Source: Herbaspirillum robiniae
GTDB taxonomy: Bacteria; Pseudomonadota; Gammaproteobacteria; Burkholderiales; Burkholderiaceae_D
DNA: 64,000 nt
Assembly: GCF_002213415.1 (NCBI RefSeq)
Contig: NZ_NJGU01000009.1
Location: forward strand, 186,001 to 250,000
Reading direction: 5' to 3'
Part shown: positions 36,050-45,679 of the stretch, piece after piece
Layout of the letters: each line of letters starts with the position of its first letter
How positions within the stretch are numbered: position 1 is the stretch's first letter
Translations under genes and position numbers: made by a program
The notes under the pieces: model-generated
Seen by the model: only the letters and a program-made list of their open reading frames with translations
Databases searched by the model: none
What the model was told of the DNA's origin: nothing

Positions 36050-39000
36050 TCAGTACAGCCACTTGTACAGCACGTTCAGCTCGAAGCCGCGCTGCGGCGT
36101 ATTGGGCGTGGCGCTGGTGCTCTGCACGCCGACCGAGAGCACGTCCTGGCCGATCACGCTGCCGGCGACGCCGGCGCGCGCATTGCGGCCCCAGCCGATG
36201 TCGGAGGTGCGCGTCATGCCGATCTCGGCATAGGGACGCCAGGCGCGCGTGTAATTGCTTTCCACCACCGTCCCGGCGCCCAGGCTGATGCCGAAGATGC
36301 GCGAATCCAGCGGCATGTAGCGGAAGTTGGTCGGGTCGTTTCCGGCCGGGACCAGGCGTGCGATCTGGTCGTCGGATGCGCCGTTGTCGCTGAACTTGGC
36401 GTCGCTCACGTAGGTGCGCAGCGTCAGGTTCGGATACTCCACGCGGAAATGCGTGCCGGCTTCGATATTGAGCGTCCTGCCGCTGCCCAGCGAGGTGCCG
36501 GCCTGGGTGGTGTAGCGCTGGTAGCCGCCGCCCAGGCGCAGGTACTCGGTGCGGCTGACCTGCACGTTCAGGTTCAGCTCGCCGCCGCTGCGCTTGGAGC
36601 CCACGCGCATCAACGCCGAGTCGGTCGAAGCAAGGTTGAAGCCGCCATTGCCCGACAGTGCCATCTTGGGCGTGATCTGCTGGGAAAACTCCAGCCGCAG
36701 GCCGTTGAAGGACTGCATCGCATCGCGATGCTGCAGGCCGACGCTGACGAAGCCATCCTCGATGCGACGGCGCAGCGAGAACTCGAACAGGCGATCCACC
36801 GAGGGCACATCGCCCAGCAGCGTGGTGTCGTCCACGGTCTGGTGGCGCTCGGTGTAATTGAAGGTGAGGCGGGTGCCGGGCGTGAGCGCAAATCCGGTGG
36901 ACAGGTCGAAGCGCTTGGTCGCCAGCGGGAATTCCCGGCTGGACGTATAGCCGGCGATGAACTTGGCCGGTTCGTCGGTGACCAGGTTGGTGAGGCGCCC
37001 GTGCAGCTCGTCGTCGGCCGGCAGGCGCTCCAGCTGGTCGAAGGCCAGGGTCTGCGCCAGGCCCATGCGGCCGGCCACGCGCGCGGCCTCGATGCGGTCG
37101 TACATCGGCAGCCAGTCGGCCAGGTTGTCCAGCATGTTGTTGAGCCCCTGACGATCGTCGGCGGCCAGCGCCAGGGCCAGCTCGCCCCACAGCGGCTTGT
37201 CCAGTTCGCGGGCGAAACGGGTGGCCAGCCAGGCGCGCGCCAGATCGGACTCGCCGGTGTTCATCGCGTAAGCCAGCGCCAGTTCGCGCACGCTGGAGGA
37301 CAGGCGCGCGTCGTCGCGCGGGCGCTGGCCCGAGTCTGCGGTGGGGGCGAACAGCGCGTCAGGTCCCTTGTCGAGTTTCGCGGCGATGCCTTCGCGCTCA
37401 TTGCGCTCGCCGGCGTCGCGGCGCGCGGCCGCTTCCATCTCTTTGAGCAGCGCCGGGCCGTCGGCCGGCGGCAGGTTCTTGTCGGCCGGCTGCGCCAGCC
37501 GGGTGGCGTCGCTCTTGAGCAGCGCCTGCATCACGCGCAGGCCGGCGTCGGACTGCATGAACAGCGGCGCCAGCGCGGCCAGGCGGTCGCGCCATTCCTT
37601 CAACTGGGTGGGCGGGATGTTGCGCAGCACCTTGGGGTCGCGCAGCTCCACCCAGGCGCGGCGCCGGATGCGCCAGGCCAGGTCGGGCTGGCCGGTGGCG
37701 TCCAGCGCCTCGGCGTAACTCATCAGCCACAGGTAGTCGTTTTGCGGGAAGCCGGATTTGCGGAACCAGTGCAAGGCCACGTTCTGCCGGTTCAGCGACA
37801 TGTTGGCGGCGGCGAACGGTCCCCACAGCTGCGACAGCGTCTCGGCTTCGCCGGCCCACAGGTCGAGGGCGCGCTTGAGCAGCTCGGTGTCGCGTCCGGC
37901 GATGAGGATCCAGATCAGCTCCGCCCGCACTTCCGCCGAACGCGGCCGCAGCGCCAGCGCCATGGCCATGTCGGCGCGCGCGCCGGCGAGATCGCGGCGC
38001 AGCTGCTTGATGGTGGCGCGCACGGTCAGGTAGGGCACGTTCTTTTCGAGGATGGCGTTCTGCTGCGGCGTGATGCTGTCGATGAAGGCCTGGGCGCCGT
38101 CCAGGTCGTTGAGACGCTGGCGGTAGGTCAGGGCCTGCACCGCGAAGTTGGCCACGCCGGTGCGGCGGAAGCCGAACTCGGCCAGCTCGGCGGCGGCGCG
38201 CGGCTGCGCGTCCTGGATCACGCCCATCATGTTGCTGATGTCGCCCTCGTCGGCCTTGTCGGAAGCCAGCAGCTTGTCGTAGCCGACGCGCGCTTCCTTC
38301 TCGTGCTCGAGGAAGCGCGCGACCTCGGCATAGGCGCGCCAGAAATCGGTGTTGCCGACCGGCGCGGCGGCGGCGGCGTCGTTGAGGATGCTCATCGCAT
38401 CCTCGATGTGTCCGTTCAGGTAGAGCTGGTTGGCCGCCAGCAGCGCGTTGCCGGCGGTGGCGCCGAACTCGCGGCGCTGCTGGCGCAACAGCGCCAGCGC
38501 GTCGGCGTCGCGCCCCATGCGCAGGTACAGCCGCGCCAGCGCATCCATCTCGGCGTTGCGCTCGGTGGCCACGGCCTGGCCGCGGCCGGCGCTCTTTTTC
38601 AGGCTGGCTTCCAGCAGCGCGGCGGCGCGGTCCGCCTGGCCGATGTTTTCATACTGGGCCACCAGCTGGTTGAGCCATTTGGCGCTGCCCGGCTCGACCT
38701 GCAGCTTGTGCTGCAGCGCCTCGACCACGATCTCCTGCTCGAAGGTGCCCTGGGCGATGCGCAGCACGTTGTCCCAGGCGGCCTCATCGTTGGACAAGCG
38801 GGCGTAGGCCAGCCACTGCGGCGTGGCCTGCTCGGGCACGCCGCTCCATTCGCTCACCTCGGCCAGGCGCTTGCGCCAGGCCGCGCTGTCGGGCTTCTGG
38901 CGCACCGCCGACTGCGCCAGCAGGCGGGCGTCGTCGAGGTTGCGGTTGGCGAGGAAGACGTTGAAGGCCAGCGTGTAGATCTCTTCGTCGAAGGGCAGCC

Positions 39001-40201
39001 TGGCGATCTCGCGGCTGGCTGCCATCTCGGCGGCCGAAGGCTGGCTGGGGTCGCCGGCCGGGCGCGCCATCACGGCGGCCGGACGCGCATCCGCGGCGAC
39101 GGCGTTGGCCGTGCGCAGGACGCGGCCGTCCCGCATGGCGTCGCGCATGCGCAGGCGCAGCTCGTGCGGCGAATGCAGCAGCGCCTGCGTCAGGCGCAGC
39201 GAACGCGTGAAGTCGCGCATGCTCTGGAAGTGCACCTGCGCATACTCGCCCTGCCCCGCCGCCAGCGGCGTGCCGCGCAGGTTCATGGACAGCTGCAGCA
39301 GCTGCTTGACGTAGCGCTGCGCCGCATCGGGACGATTGGCGGCCTGCGCCAGCTTGGTCAGGAACAGCAGGGTCGGCTTGTCGTTGGCCAGCTCGCCGAT
39401 GTTGGCGTCGGCCGCGGCCAGCGCCTCCTGATAGAGACCGCCGGCCTGCAGCGTGCGCAGTGCGGTCATGAAATGGTCGCGGCGGGTTTCCAGCGAACCG
39501 GCGCTCTTCATCGCCAGCAGGTAGAAAGAAGCGCTGCTGCGATAGTCACCCAGCCCGAGGCTTTCCTTGCCCAGGCGCACCACGTCGGCATAGGGCATGG
39601 AGGCGGTCGAGCGGTCCGCCAGCAGGCGCGAGAAGGCGACATGCGCGGCCTCGGTGTCGCCCAGCGCCAGCGCGTCCTGCGACAGCGCCAGCCATTGCTG
39701 GGCCGTGAGCGGATAGGTCATCAGCTGCTGCAACTGGCCGCGCAATTGCGCGATCTGCGCGGCGCGCTCCGGCGATTTCTCGGGCAGCGCATAGGTCTCC
39801 TGCTGGCGGATGCGGTATTCCAGCCAGGCGGCGTCCAGCCGCGAAGCCGGGTCGTCGCCCTGCTGCAGCAGCGCCAGGTGCTGGCGCGCCTCGGCGAACT
39901 GGCCCAGGCCGATCATCTGCTTGACCAGTTCGGCGCGCAGCGCGGCGTTGCCCGGCTGCGCCCGCAGGAACACCTTGAGGTACTCGACCGTCAGCTGGTC
40001 GGCGCGGCCGCTCGCATTGGCCACCTCAAGGCGCTGCTGCAGCGATACCTTGGGGTAGACCAGGGCGAACACCGTCCCGACCGCCAGCGCGAAGCCGGCG
40101 ATCGTCCAGGGCGAGAACAGCCTCAGTCGTTCATAAGGTGCATTGAACGAGTACCAGGTGCCTTGTTGTCGCGAGTTTGGCGTTTGAGGTGCCGATGTCA
40201 T
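36050..40201 (-). CDS. pelB: Pel outer-membrane export porin and TPR scaffold PelB
   Basis: A 1383-residue protein with one membrane helix near residues 30-50, a very long TPR superhelix (about 60-1050) and a C-terminal beta-barrel of about 300 residues ending in an aromatic (YKWLY), as expected for an outer-membrane protein. The TPR region binds PelA in the periplasm and the barrel exports the polymer. It is about 190 residues longer than P. aeruginosa PelB (1193), apparently from extra TPR repeats. Its start overlaps the pelA 3' end by 71 bases; no later ATG keeps the membrane helix. Confidence 0.94.
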   Translation of the reverse strand: MTSAPQTPNSRQQGTWYSFNAPYERLRLFSPWTIAGFALAVGTVFALVYPKVSLQQRLEVANASGRADQLTVEYLKVFLRAQPGNAALRAELVKQMIGLGQFAEARQHLALLQQGDDPASRLDAAWLEYRIRQQETYALPEKSPERAAQIAQLRGQLQQLMTYPLTAQQWLALSQDALALGDTEAAHVAFSRLLADRSTASMPYADVVRLGKESLGLGDYRSSASFYLLAMKSAGSLETRRDHFMTALRTLQAGGLYQEALAAADANIGELANDKPTLLFLTKLAQAANRPDAAQRYVKQLLQLSMNLRGTPLAAGQGEYAQVHFQSMRDFTRSLRLTQALLHSPHELRLRMRDAMRDGRVLRTANAVAADARPAAVMARPAGDPSQPSAAEMAASREIARLPFDEEIYTLAFNVFLANRNLDDARLLAQSAVRQKPDSAAWRKRLAEVSEWSGVPEQATPQWLAYARLSNDEAAWDNVLRIAQGTFEQEIVVEALQHKLQVEPGSAKWLNQLVAQYENIGQADRAAALLEASLKKSAGRGQAVATERNAEMDALARLYLRMGRDADALALLRQQRREFGATAGNALLAANQLYLNGHIEDAMSILNDAAAAAPVGNTDFWRAYAEVARFLEHEKEARVGYDKLLASDKADEGDISNMMGVIQDAQPRAAAELAEFGFRRTGVANFAVQALTYRQRLNDLDGAQAFIDSITPQQNAILEKNVPYLTVRATIKQLRRDLAGARADMAMALALRPRSAEVRAELIWILIAGRDTELLKRALDLWAGEAETLSQLWGPFAAANMSLNRQNVALHWFRKSGFPQNDYLWLMSYAEALDATGQPDLAWRIRRRAWVELRDPKVLRNIPPTQLKEWRDRLAALAPLFMQSDAGLRVMQALLKSDATRLAQPADKNLPPADGPALLKEMEAAARRDAGERNEREGIAAKLDKGPDALFAPTADSGQRPRDDARLSSSVRELALAYAMNTGESDLARAWLATRFARELDKPLWGELALALAADDRQGLNNMLDNLADWLPMYDRIEAARVAGRMGLAQTLAFDQLERLPADDELHGRLTNLVTDEPAKFIAGYTSSREFPLATKRFDLSTGFALTPGTRLTFNYTERHQTVDDTTLLGDVPSVDRLFEFSLRRRIEDGFVSVGLQHRDAMQSFNGLRLEFSQQITPKMALSGNGGFNLASTDSALMRVGSKRSGGELNLNVQVSRTEYLRLGGGYQRYTTQAGTSLGSGRTLNIEAGTHFRVEYPNLTLRTYVSDAKFSDNGASDDQIARLVPAGNDPTNFRYMPLDSRIFGISLGAGTVVESNYTRAWRPYAEIGMTRTSDIGWGRNARAGVAGSVIGQDVLSVGVQSTSATPNTPQRGFELNVLYKWLY

Positions 40202-43109
40202 ATTGGTGTACTGCGGTCTTTCCGATGAAATTCCTGGCCCATGGCTGGGTCGCGATGCTGGCCGACGCGCCGCGCGCCAGCGGCGCGCCGTCGGCGCTGG
40301 CGCTGCATTGGCGGGCGCCCGCCACGCTGAAGGTCGACGCGCCGTTGGCCTCGAGCGTGAAACTCAGTTCGGCCTTGTTGCCGTTGACGGTGCGCTTGAA
40401 GTCGCCCACCTTGCCGCCGGCTTCCAGCAGCATCGGTTGCGGGGCCGCCGCGGCAGCGCCACGCTCCTTGAGGCGCACCTCGCCGGCGGACGTGATCAGG
40501 TAGCGGCCCTCCGGCCCCGGCGCCACGCCGGCCACGCCGGGCGCCGACAGATCGTAGTCGGGCGCGCCGTCGGGAACGCGCAGCGTGCGCAGGTTGGCCC
40601 CGGTGCGGTAGACCAGCGTGCCGTCGGCGGTGCGGGCGATGCTGGTGTTTTCGAAGTCGATCACCTTGCGGATGTATTGCGACACGTACAGCCGGGTGAA
40701 CGGCTGCGCCTGCGCCCAGCGGTGGATCTTGTGCAGCGCCGCCACCGAGGCCGGCTTGGTGCCGGCATAGAAGTGATAGTAGATGTCGACGGCCTTGAAG
40801 CGGATCGGCTCGCCGGTCAGCTCGTAGCTTTCGATGGCGCGCTCGAAGCCGTAGAACGGGCCGGTCCAGTTGCCGGTGTAGACGTTCTCGTCCTGGTTGG
40901 GCGCGAACACCTGGTACCAGCCCTCCTTGCGCACGCCCTGCGCGGCGATGTCGGTCCAGCTCTTGCGGCTGTTGGTGATCATGGTGTCGCCGCCGTTCAT
41001 GTTCAGGTAGCCGTCCAGGTAAGTCTGGGCGATGGCCTCGGCCGGCGGCACGCAGTTGCCGGTCCACAGGAAGATCTCGGCCTTCTTGCCCGGCGGCAGC
41101 AGGGTGTTGTTGATGTAGTCCATCGACCCCTTGATCTCGCGCTGCAGGTTGAACTTGTAGTTCGGGATCTCCAGCGTGTGCGAGGCGTCGCCGTCCATCT
41201 GCGTGATGTCGGCGCGGCTGGTGCCGTGCATCGCATCAGCCCAGGAGAACGGGTGCGAGAAGGAATGGCTGGCCGGCTCGATGTAGGGCAGCGTGTACAT
41301 CTTGCGCGCCAGCGCGGTGGTCTGCGCCGACAGCTTCGGATACACGCCCTGCGGGCTCAGCTCGCCCTCCACCACCGAGACGGTGACGGGGAAGCGGTAC
41401 TTGTCCCAGATCTCGCGCTGCAGGACTTCGACCGCGAACGGCGAGCCGGGATATTCGGCCTTGGAGGGAAAACCGTCGCCGTCGAGGTGGCTCATCATGA
41501 TGCGGCGGCCGCCCTCGGTCGTCACATCCGGCACCGGGATGTCGGGCAGGCGCAGCGCGCGCTTGAGGAAGGCCAGCGGCTGCAACACCCAGCGCGGCGG
41601 ATCCAGCACCGGCAGCGTGGTGGTGGCGAACGGCGCCAGCGCGAAGCCGCCCCAGGGCGTGATCGCGGCGGCGTCATAGTTGTTGTTGCGGTTGTCCCGC
41701 ATGCGCAGCAGCGACTTGGCGTTGGGATCGGCCAGCCGCACGAACTCCAGCTGGGTGCGGTCCACCCGCGGCTTGGTCTCGAACCCCATCAGCTCGGGAT
41801 CGGCCTCGACCACGCTGAGCTTGTCCGGCTGCGGCGCCGAGAAGCTGGTCAGGCCCAGCATGTCGCCGGTGACCTTGGTCATCTGGAAGCCAAAGGCGTT
41901 GAAGATCGCCACCGGCACGCCTTCCTTGATGCGCGCATTGATCCACGGCCCCAGGCGCTGGTGGTCGATGCCGCTGCGAAACCAGGTCACGACGCCCGCG
42001 TAGCGGCCCGCCAGCGGTTCGGTCGGCAAGCCCTGGCGCGCCACCTCGCGAAACTCGTAACGCAGGCCGAGATGGTTCAGGTGGATGCCGAGGAAGCGCT
42101 GCGCCTCGCTGGTGTGCAGGTCGTCGCCTTCGCCCAGGTCCAGCAGCACCAGCACATTGCGCGGCACCACTTCGATGCTGGAGACGCCGACCGACATCAG
42201 CGAACCGTCGGCCACCCAGGGAATGAAGCCGTGGGAGGAAATCTTCTTCGCGGTCTCGCGCGCCAGCTCGCGCGCGCCCGGCTTTTGCGGATCGACGTAG
42301 TCGATCGAGACCACCGGCAGATGGTAGGTGTCGCGCACGGTCTGCATCTGTCCCAGCAGCCAGGCGCGGTCGTTGTCGGGCACCGGGCCGTAGCTGCGGC
42401 GCCCGGCGTCGTAGCCGCGATACAGCGACTCGGCGGCCACCGCATAGGTCAGCGGCGCGATCTCCGGCAGCAGCTCGAAGCCGCGGTTGAGGAACAGCTT
42501 GGCCTCCGGATAGCGACGCTTGAACTCGCGCAGGGTCTCCACCATGGCCGCGGTCTGGCGCGCGCGTTCGGCGTCGGTCTTGGCGAACAGCTGGTAGGAG
42601 TCCAGCGTGTCGAGGAAGAAGCCGCGCCAGCCCTGGGCCCACAGCGGCGCCACGATCTTGTCGAGGAAGAAGTCGCGCCAGCCCGGTGCGGCCTGGTCGA
42701 TCACCCGGCTGCCCCAGGCGGCGTTGTCGCCGCGCAGGAGGCCCGGCGGCAATTGCTTGTAGTAGGGACGCGAGGGCTGCACCTCGCCCAGCGAGACATA
42801 GGCGAACAGCTGGTGCGCGCCGTCGGCCGGCGCGCGGGCGCGAACGGCGGGATTGCTGACGAACTCGGGCTCGACGACGGCGACGTCGAAAGCCTGCAGG
42901 TCGGCCAGCGGCGGATTGGGACCGTAATAGAAGGCGACCGAGGATGGCGCTGCGGCAGCCGGTGGCGGCGACGTCTGCGCCGGCGCCGAACCCGCCAGCA
43001 ATGCGGCGGCGCCTGCCGCAGCCGCCCATAGCAGGGTGCGCAGGCCACGCGCGAGCGTCTTTGCCGATCTGACCACCGTTGATTGCTGTTGTGCGCTATC
43101 CGACGACAC
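40131..43109 (-). CDS. pelA: Pel periplasmic hydrolase and deacetylase PelA
   Basis: A 992-residue periplasmic enzyme with a signal peptide (basic start, hydrophobic about 25-40, cleavage near APA). The N-terminal glycoside-hydrolase TIM barrel (about 55-300) has VAFYYGPNPP and GFFLDTLDSYQLF. The central and C-terminal carbohydrate-esterase region has the metal motif SHLDGDGF and the H-x3-H of ASHSFSHPFSW. PelA partly deacetylates Pel, which makes it cationic, and trims the polymer. It is the first gene of pelABCDEFG. The longer Ala/Pro linker after the signal peptide accounts for part of the extra length over the 948-residue P. aeruginosa protein. Confidence 0.95.
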   Translation of the reverse strand: MSSDSAQQQSTVVRSAKTLARGLRTLLWAAAAGAAALLAGSAPAQTSPPPAAAAPSSVAFYYGPNPPLADLQAFDVAVVEPEFVSNPAVRARAPADGAHQLFAYVSLGEVQPSRPYYKQLPPGLLRGDNAAWGSRVIDQAAPGWRDFFLDKIVAPLWAQGWRGFFLDTLDSYQLFAKTDAERARQTAAMVETLREFKRRYPEAKLFLNRGFELLPEIAPLTYAVAAESLYRGYDAGRRSYGPVPDNDRAWLLGQMQTVRDTYHLPVVSIDYVDPQKPGARELARETAKKISSHGFIPWVADGSLMSVGVSSIEVVPRNVLVLLDLGEGDDLHTSEAQRFLGIHLNHLGLRYEFREVARQGLPTEPLAGRYAGVVTWFRSGIDHQRLGPWINARIKEGVPVAIFNAFGFQMTKVTGDMLGLTSFSAPQPDKLSVVEADPELMGFETKPRVDRTQLEFVRLADPNAKSLLRMRDNRNNNYDAAAITPWGGFALAPFATTTLPVLDPPRWVLQPLAFLKRALRLPDIPVPDVTTEGGRRIMMSHLDGDGFPSKAEYPGSPFAVEVLQREIWDKYRFPVTVSVVEGELSPQGVYPKLSAQTTALARKMYTLPYIEPASHSFSHPFSWADAMHGTSRADITQMDGDASHTLEIPNYKFNLQREIKGSMDYINNTLLPPGKKAEIFLWTGNCVPPAEAIAQTYLDGYLNMNGGDTMITNSRKSWTDIAAQGVRKEGWYQVFAPNQDENVYTGNWTGPFYGFERAIESYELTGEPIRFKAVDIYYHFYAGTKPASVAALHKIHRWAQAQPFTRLYVSQYIRKVIDFENTSIARTADGTLVYRTGANLRTLRVPDGAPDYDLSAPGVAGVAPGPEGRYLITSAGEVRLKERGAAAAAPQPMLLEAGGKVGDFKRTVNGNKAELSFTLEANGASTFSVAGARQCSASADGAPLARGASASIATQPWARNFIGKTAVHQYDIGTSNAKLATTRHLVLVQCTL

Positions 43110-43468
43110 GCCCTCTCCTTATTGATTGATTGGCAACGACCTCCGCATGAGACCACTGATGAGTCGGCGCGGAAATCCGGAAATTCCTGACATCGGCAAA
43201 ACTACGGCGAGTTTCCCCAAGAAAATCACGAGAGGGCTTCCGAATTTTATCGATTTTTCGACTTGGGATTATATTGTTTTTTTGACAATTTTATTAATTA
43301 ATGGGATGAGCACAACCCAGATCATTGACAAAACAACACTATTTTAAATCAAATCGTGCGGAAACTTGCCCGGTTGCATCATTTGCAATTAACGCGCGAA
43401 AGCGCATTCCGCGCAAGCTCTGCCGTGGCGGGCGAGGAGGCGACCTATCGGAGAAATCGGAACAGGCG
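43110..43468 (-). promoter_or_regulatory. AT-rich leader/promoter region of the pel operon
   Basis: 359 bases between the IclR gene and pelA without a supported gene. From about 43180 to 43365 the sequence is strikingly AT-rich for this genome. A perfect -10 TATAAT on the minus strand lies at 43273-43268, with a weak TTAATA-like -35 about 18 bases upstream. This would start transcription near 43261 and leave an untranslated leader of about 150 bases. No c-di-GMP riboswitch fold could be recognised by eye. Confidence 0.4.
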
Positions 43469-44338
43469 TCAGAACAGGCTGCTGTCGACGCCTTCAAGCT
43501 CCAGCGTCAGGAGCCAGGCGGTCTTCATCAAGGCGGGGGCGAGTTCGTCGCGGATCATCACGCGGTCGGGCAGCGGGCCGACCGCGCTGCAGTTCAGGCC
43601 CATAGGACGCGGCGGATTGCCCAGCGCCAGCGGCACGCTGATGGCGAAGGTGTCGCGCTGGTATTCGCCGGCGGCCAGGCAATAGCCGTGGGTGTCGAGG
43701 TCGCCGAAGGCGCGCTCCATGCGCGCCACCACTTGCGGGCCGTGCTCGCCGCTCTTCTTCCAGATGCCGAACAGCAGCCGCTGCCGCTCTTCCGGCGGCT
43801 GCGACCAGACATAGGCGCGGCCGATGGAGCTCAGCGCCATCGGCACGGTGCGGCCCACGCCCAGGCGCAGCGTGGCGATCTTGCGGCCGTTGCAGTACTG
43901 GATGTAGATCATGTCCAGCTGGTCCGGCATGGCCAGCCCGACCGACATGTCGAAGCGGTCGGCGAAGTCCTGCATGATGCCGCGCACGATGCCCGGGATC
44001 GGGCTATTGGCGAGGTACTTGTGCCCCAGCCGCAGCCCGCGCACGCCGATCTGCACGCGCACGCCGTCGGGCGCGCGGTCGAGATAGCCGAGCGCCACCA
44101 GCGTCGCCGTCAGGCGCGACACCGAGGCCTTGGAATAACCGGTGCGACGCACCAGCTCGGCATGGGTCAGTGGCTTGGCGCTGCCGTGGAAAACCTTCAG
44201 CAGCTGCAGCGCGCGCTCCAGCGTGTGGGTGCCGGACGAAGCCTCGGCGACGCCGGCGGCGTCGTCGCGCACGATGTCGGGCAGCGCCGCGTCGGCCGCG
44301 CGCGCGTCGCGAGCCCGGGCCGGTTCAGAGCGCCGCAC
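43469..44338 (-). CDS. IclR-family transcriptional regulator (second of a tandem pair)
   Basis: A 289-residue regulator with an N-terminal winged helix (about 38-95; LERALQLLKVFHGSAKPLTH then AELVRRTGYSKASVSRLTAT) and a C-terminal effector domain (about 110-280; LGVGRTVPMALSSIGRAYVW). A 35-residue Ala/Arg/Asp-rich extension precedes the helix-turn-helix. Its start overlaps the stop of the other IclR gene by 14 bases, so both are translated from one mRNA. It probably acts with that regulator on the divergent acyl-CoA island; the effector is unknown. Confidence 0.9.
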   Translation of the reverse strand: MRRSEPARARDARAADAALPDIVRDDAAGVAEASSGTHTLERALQLLKVFHGSAKPLTHAELVRRTGYSKASVSRLTATLVALGYLDRAPDGVRVQIGVRGLRLGHKYLANSPIPGIVRGIMQDFADRFDMSVGLAMPDQLDMIYIQYCNGRKIATLRLGVGRTVPMALSSIGRAYVWSQPPEERQRLLFGIWKKSGEHGPQVVARMERAFGDLDTHGYCLAAGEYQRDTFAISVPLALGNPPRPMGLNCSAVGPLPDRVMIRDELAPALMKTAWLLTLELEGVDSSLF

Positions 44339-45224
44339 GCTGCGCCTCCATCTTCTGCAACTGGCGTCCCATGGCCAGCAACTGCGGCCCGGCGCGCTGC
44401 TCCACGCGCGCCTTGGTCAGCGTGCGCGACTGGCCGGCGCACAGCAGCACCATCGGCAGGCGGTCGGCCAACTGCAGCGGCGTGGCCACCACCGTGATGT
44501 CCGGCCCCCAGTCGCCGCTGGAGACGCAATAGGCCTTCTCGGCGATCTGCGTCTCGGCGTCGGTCAGTTTCTGCCGCACGCTCATCCAGTCATCGCGCTT
44601 GTGATAGGGCCGCATGTGATCCAGCAGATAGTTGCGCTCATTCTCGTGCAGGCAGGCCAGCAGCGCCCAGCCCACCGGCGAGGACGCCATCGGCATGTGC
44701 TCGCCCACGCCCAGCCCGACGGTGGCGCTGTTGGAGGCGCTGTGGCAGTTCTCGAAGAAGATCATGTCCAGCCCGTCGCGACCGGCCAGCGCCACGAACA
44801 CGCCGTTGTCGTCGGCCAGCTTCTGCATCAGCGGACGCGCCTGCAGCACCACGTCGGTGTCGACCATGGCGGCAAATCCCAGCGACAGCACCGCCACCGC
44901 CAGCCGGTACTTGCGACGCTGCTCGCTGTAGGTGAGGTAGCCCAGCGCGGTCAGCGTCTGCGCCAGGCGCGAGACGGTCGCCTTGGGCAGGCCGGTGCGC
45001 AGGGCGATGTCCTGGTTGGCCAGCCATTCGGCTTCGCCCAGGAAGGCGTCCAGCACGGCGAAGCCGCGCTCGATGGGCTTGATCGTGACCTGGGTGGCGG
45101 CATCGCTGCGCGCGGCGGCGCCGCCGTTGCGGTACTCGGGAGGATTGGGCGCGCGCAGCACGATGCGCACGTCCTTGCGCGCCTCCCGCTGGCGCCGCGC
45201 CGGCTTGCGCACGGCGGCCTTCAC
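44325..45224 (-). CDS. IclR-family transcriptional regulator (first of a tandem pair)
   Basis: A 299-residue IclR protein. The winged helix is at about 48-105 (IERGFAVLDAFLGEAEWLAN then IALRTGLPKATVSRLAQTL). The effector domain shows VGLGVGEHMPMASSPVGWAL and AYCVSSGDWGPDITVVA. A basic N-terminal extension of about 45 residues is present. It is the gene nearest the 742-base intergenic region upstream of the SDR operon and is transcribed away from that operon, the classical position for a pathway regulator. It is not a duplicate of its neighbour: the two differ along most of their length. Confidence 0.9.
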   Translation of the reverse strand: MKAAVRKPARRQREARKDVRIVLRAPNPPEYRNGGAAARSDAATQVTIKPIERGFAVLDAFLGEAEWLANQDIALRTGLPKATVSRLAQTLTALGYLTYSEQRRKYRLAVAVLSLGFAAMVDTDVVLQARPLMQKLADDNGVFVALAGRDGLDMIFFENCHSASNSATVGLGVGEHMPMASSPVGWALLACLHENERNYLLDHMRPYHKRDDWMSVRQKLTDAETQIAEKAYCVSSGDWGPDITVVATPLQLADRLPMVLLCAGQSRTLTKARVEQRAGPQLLAMGRQLQKMEAQRAAL

Positions 45225-45647
45225 GCGCGCCCGTCCTGCGGCTGCGCGCGCACTGCATACACGATGGCAATGGCGAATTTCACTGAGTCTCCTGGCGGCG
45301 CACCTTCATGCGGATGCGCATCGGTCCGGTCGGTCCTGCCATGCACAGGCGCACGACGGACATGATTTTTCCTGTGTTGACGACACCTTGCGACAGCCTG
45401 CGGCGCAGGGTCAATCGATGAATATTTTATGTTCCGTACTTTGAAATTTTCAATCGTGTTTTGAACTGCGAACATTCCATGCTGCGCCGCCGCAGCCCCG
45501 CCCCATCCACCGGTCGCGAGGCGATACGCCTGAAGCAGGCTTGTTTTCGCAGGGTCGGCGGGGCGCAGGATATTTTCTTGCGCAGCGCACGATGCCGGCG
45601 CGCAACAGCGCCAGGCGTCACGACGCGGTTTGAAAGGGAAAATGACA

Positions 45648-45662
45648 TTCCGTTGTACGGAA
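45648..45662. promoter_or_regulatory. Candidate IclR operator
   Basis: TTCCGT-TGT-ACGGAA is a perfect 15-base palindrome. It is centred about 62 bases upstream of the predicted start of the SDR operon, a position typical for class I activators, and close to the divergent IclR genes. Binding is inferred. Confidence 0.45.
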
Positions 45663-45679
45663 CAGCGTGAAAGGCCTGC

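Noticed and set aside
36005-40228. Very long ORF (about 1400 codons) antisense to pelB, and a similar one (about 940 codons) antisense to pelA
   Set aside because: They are low-complexity, His/Gln/Arg/Val-rich translations typical of the opposite strand of GC-rich genes, with no domain or ribosome site; pelA and pelB on the other strand carry clear family motifs.
43110-43260. c-di-GMP riboswitch in the pel leader
   Set aside because: The leader is long enough, but I could not find the conserved GEMM-type core by eye; a covariance search would be needed to exclude it.
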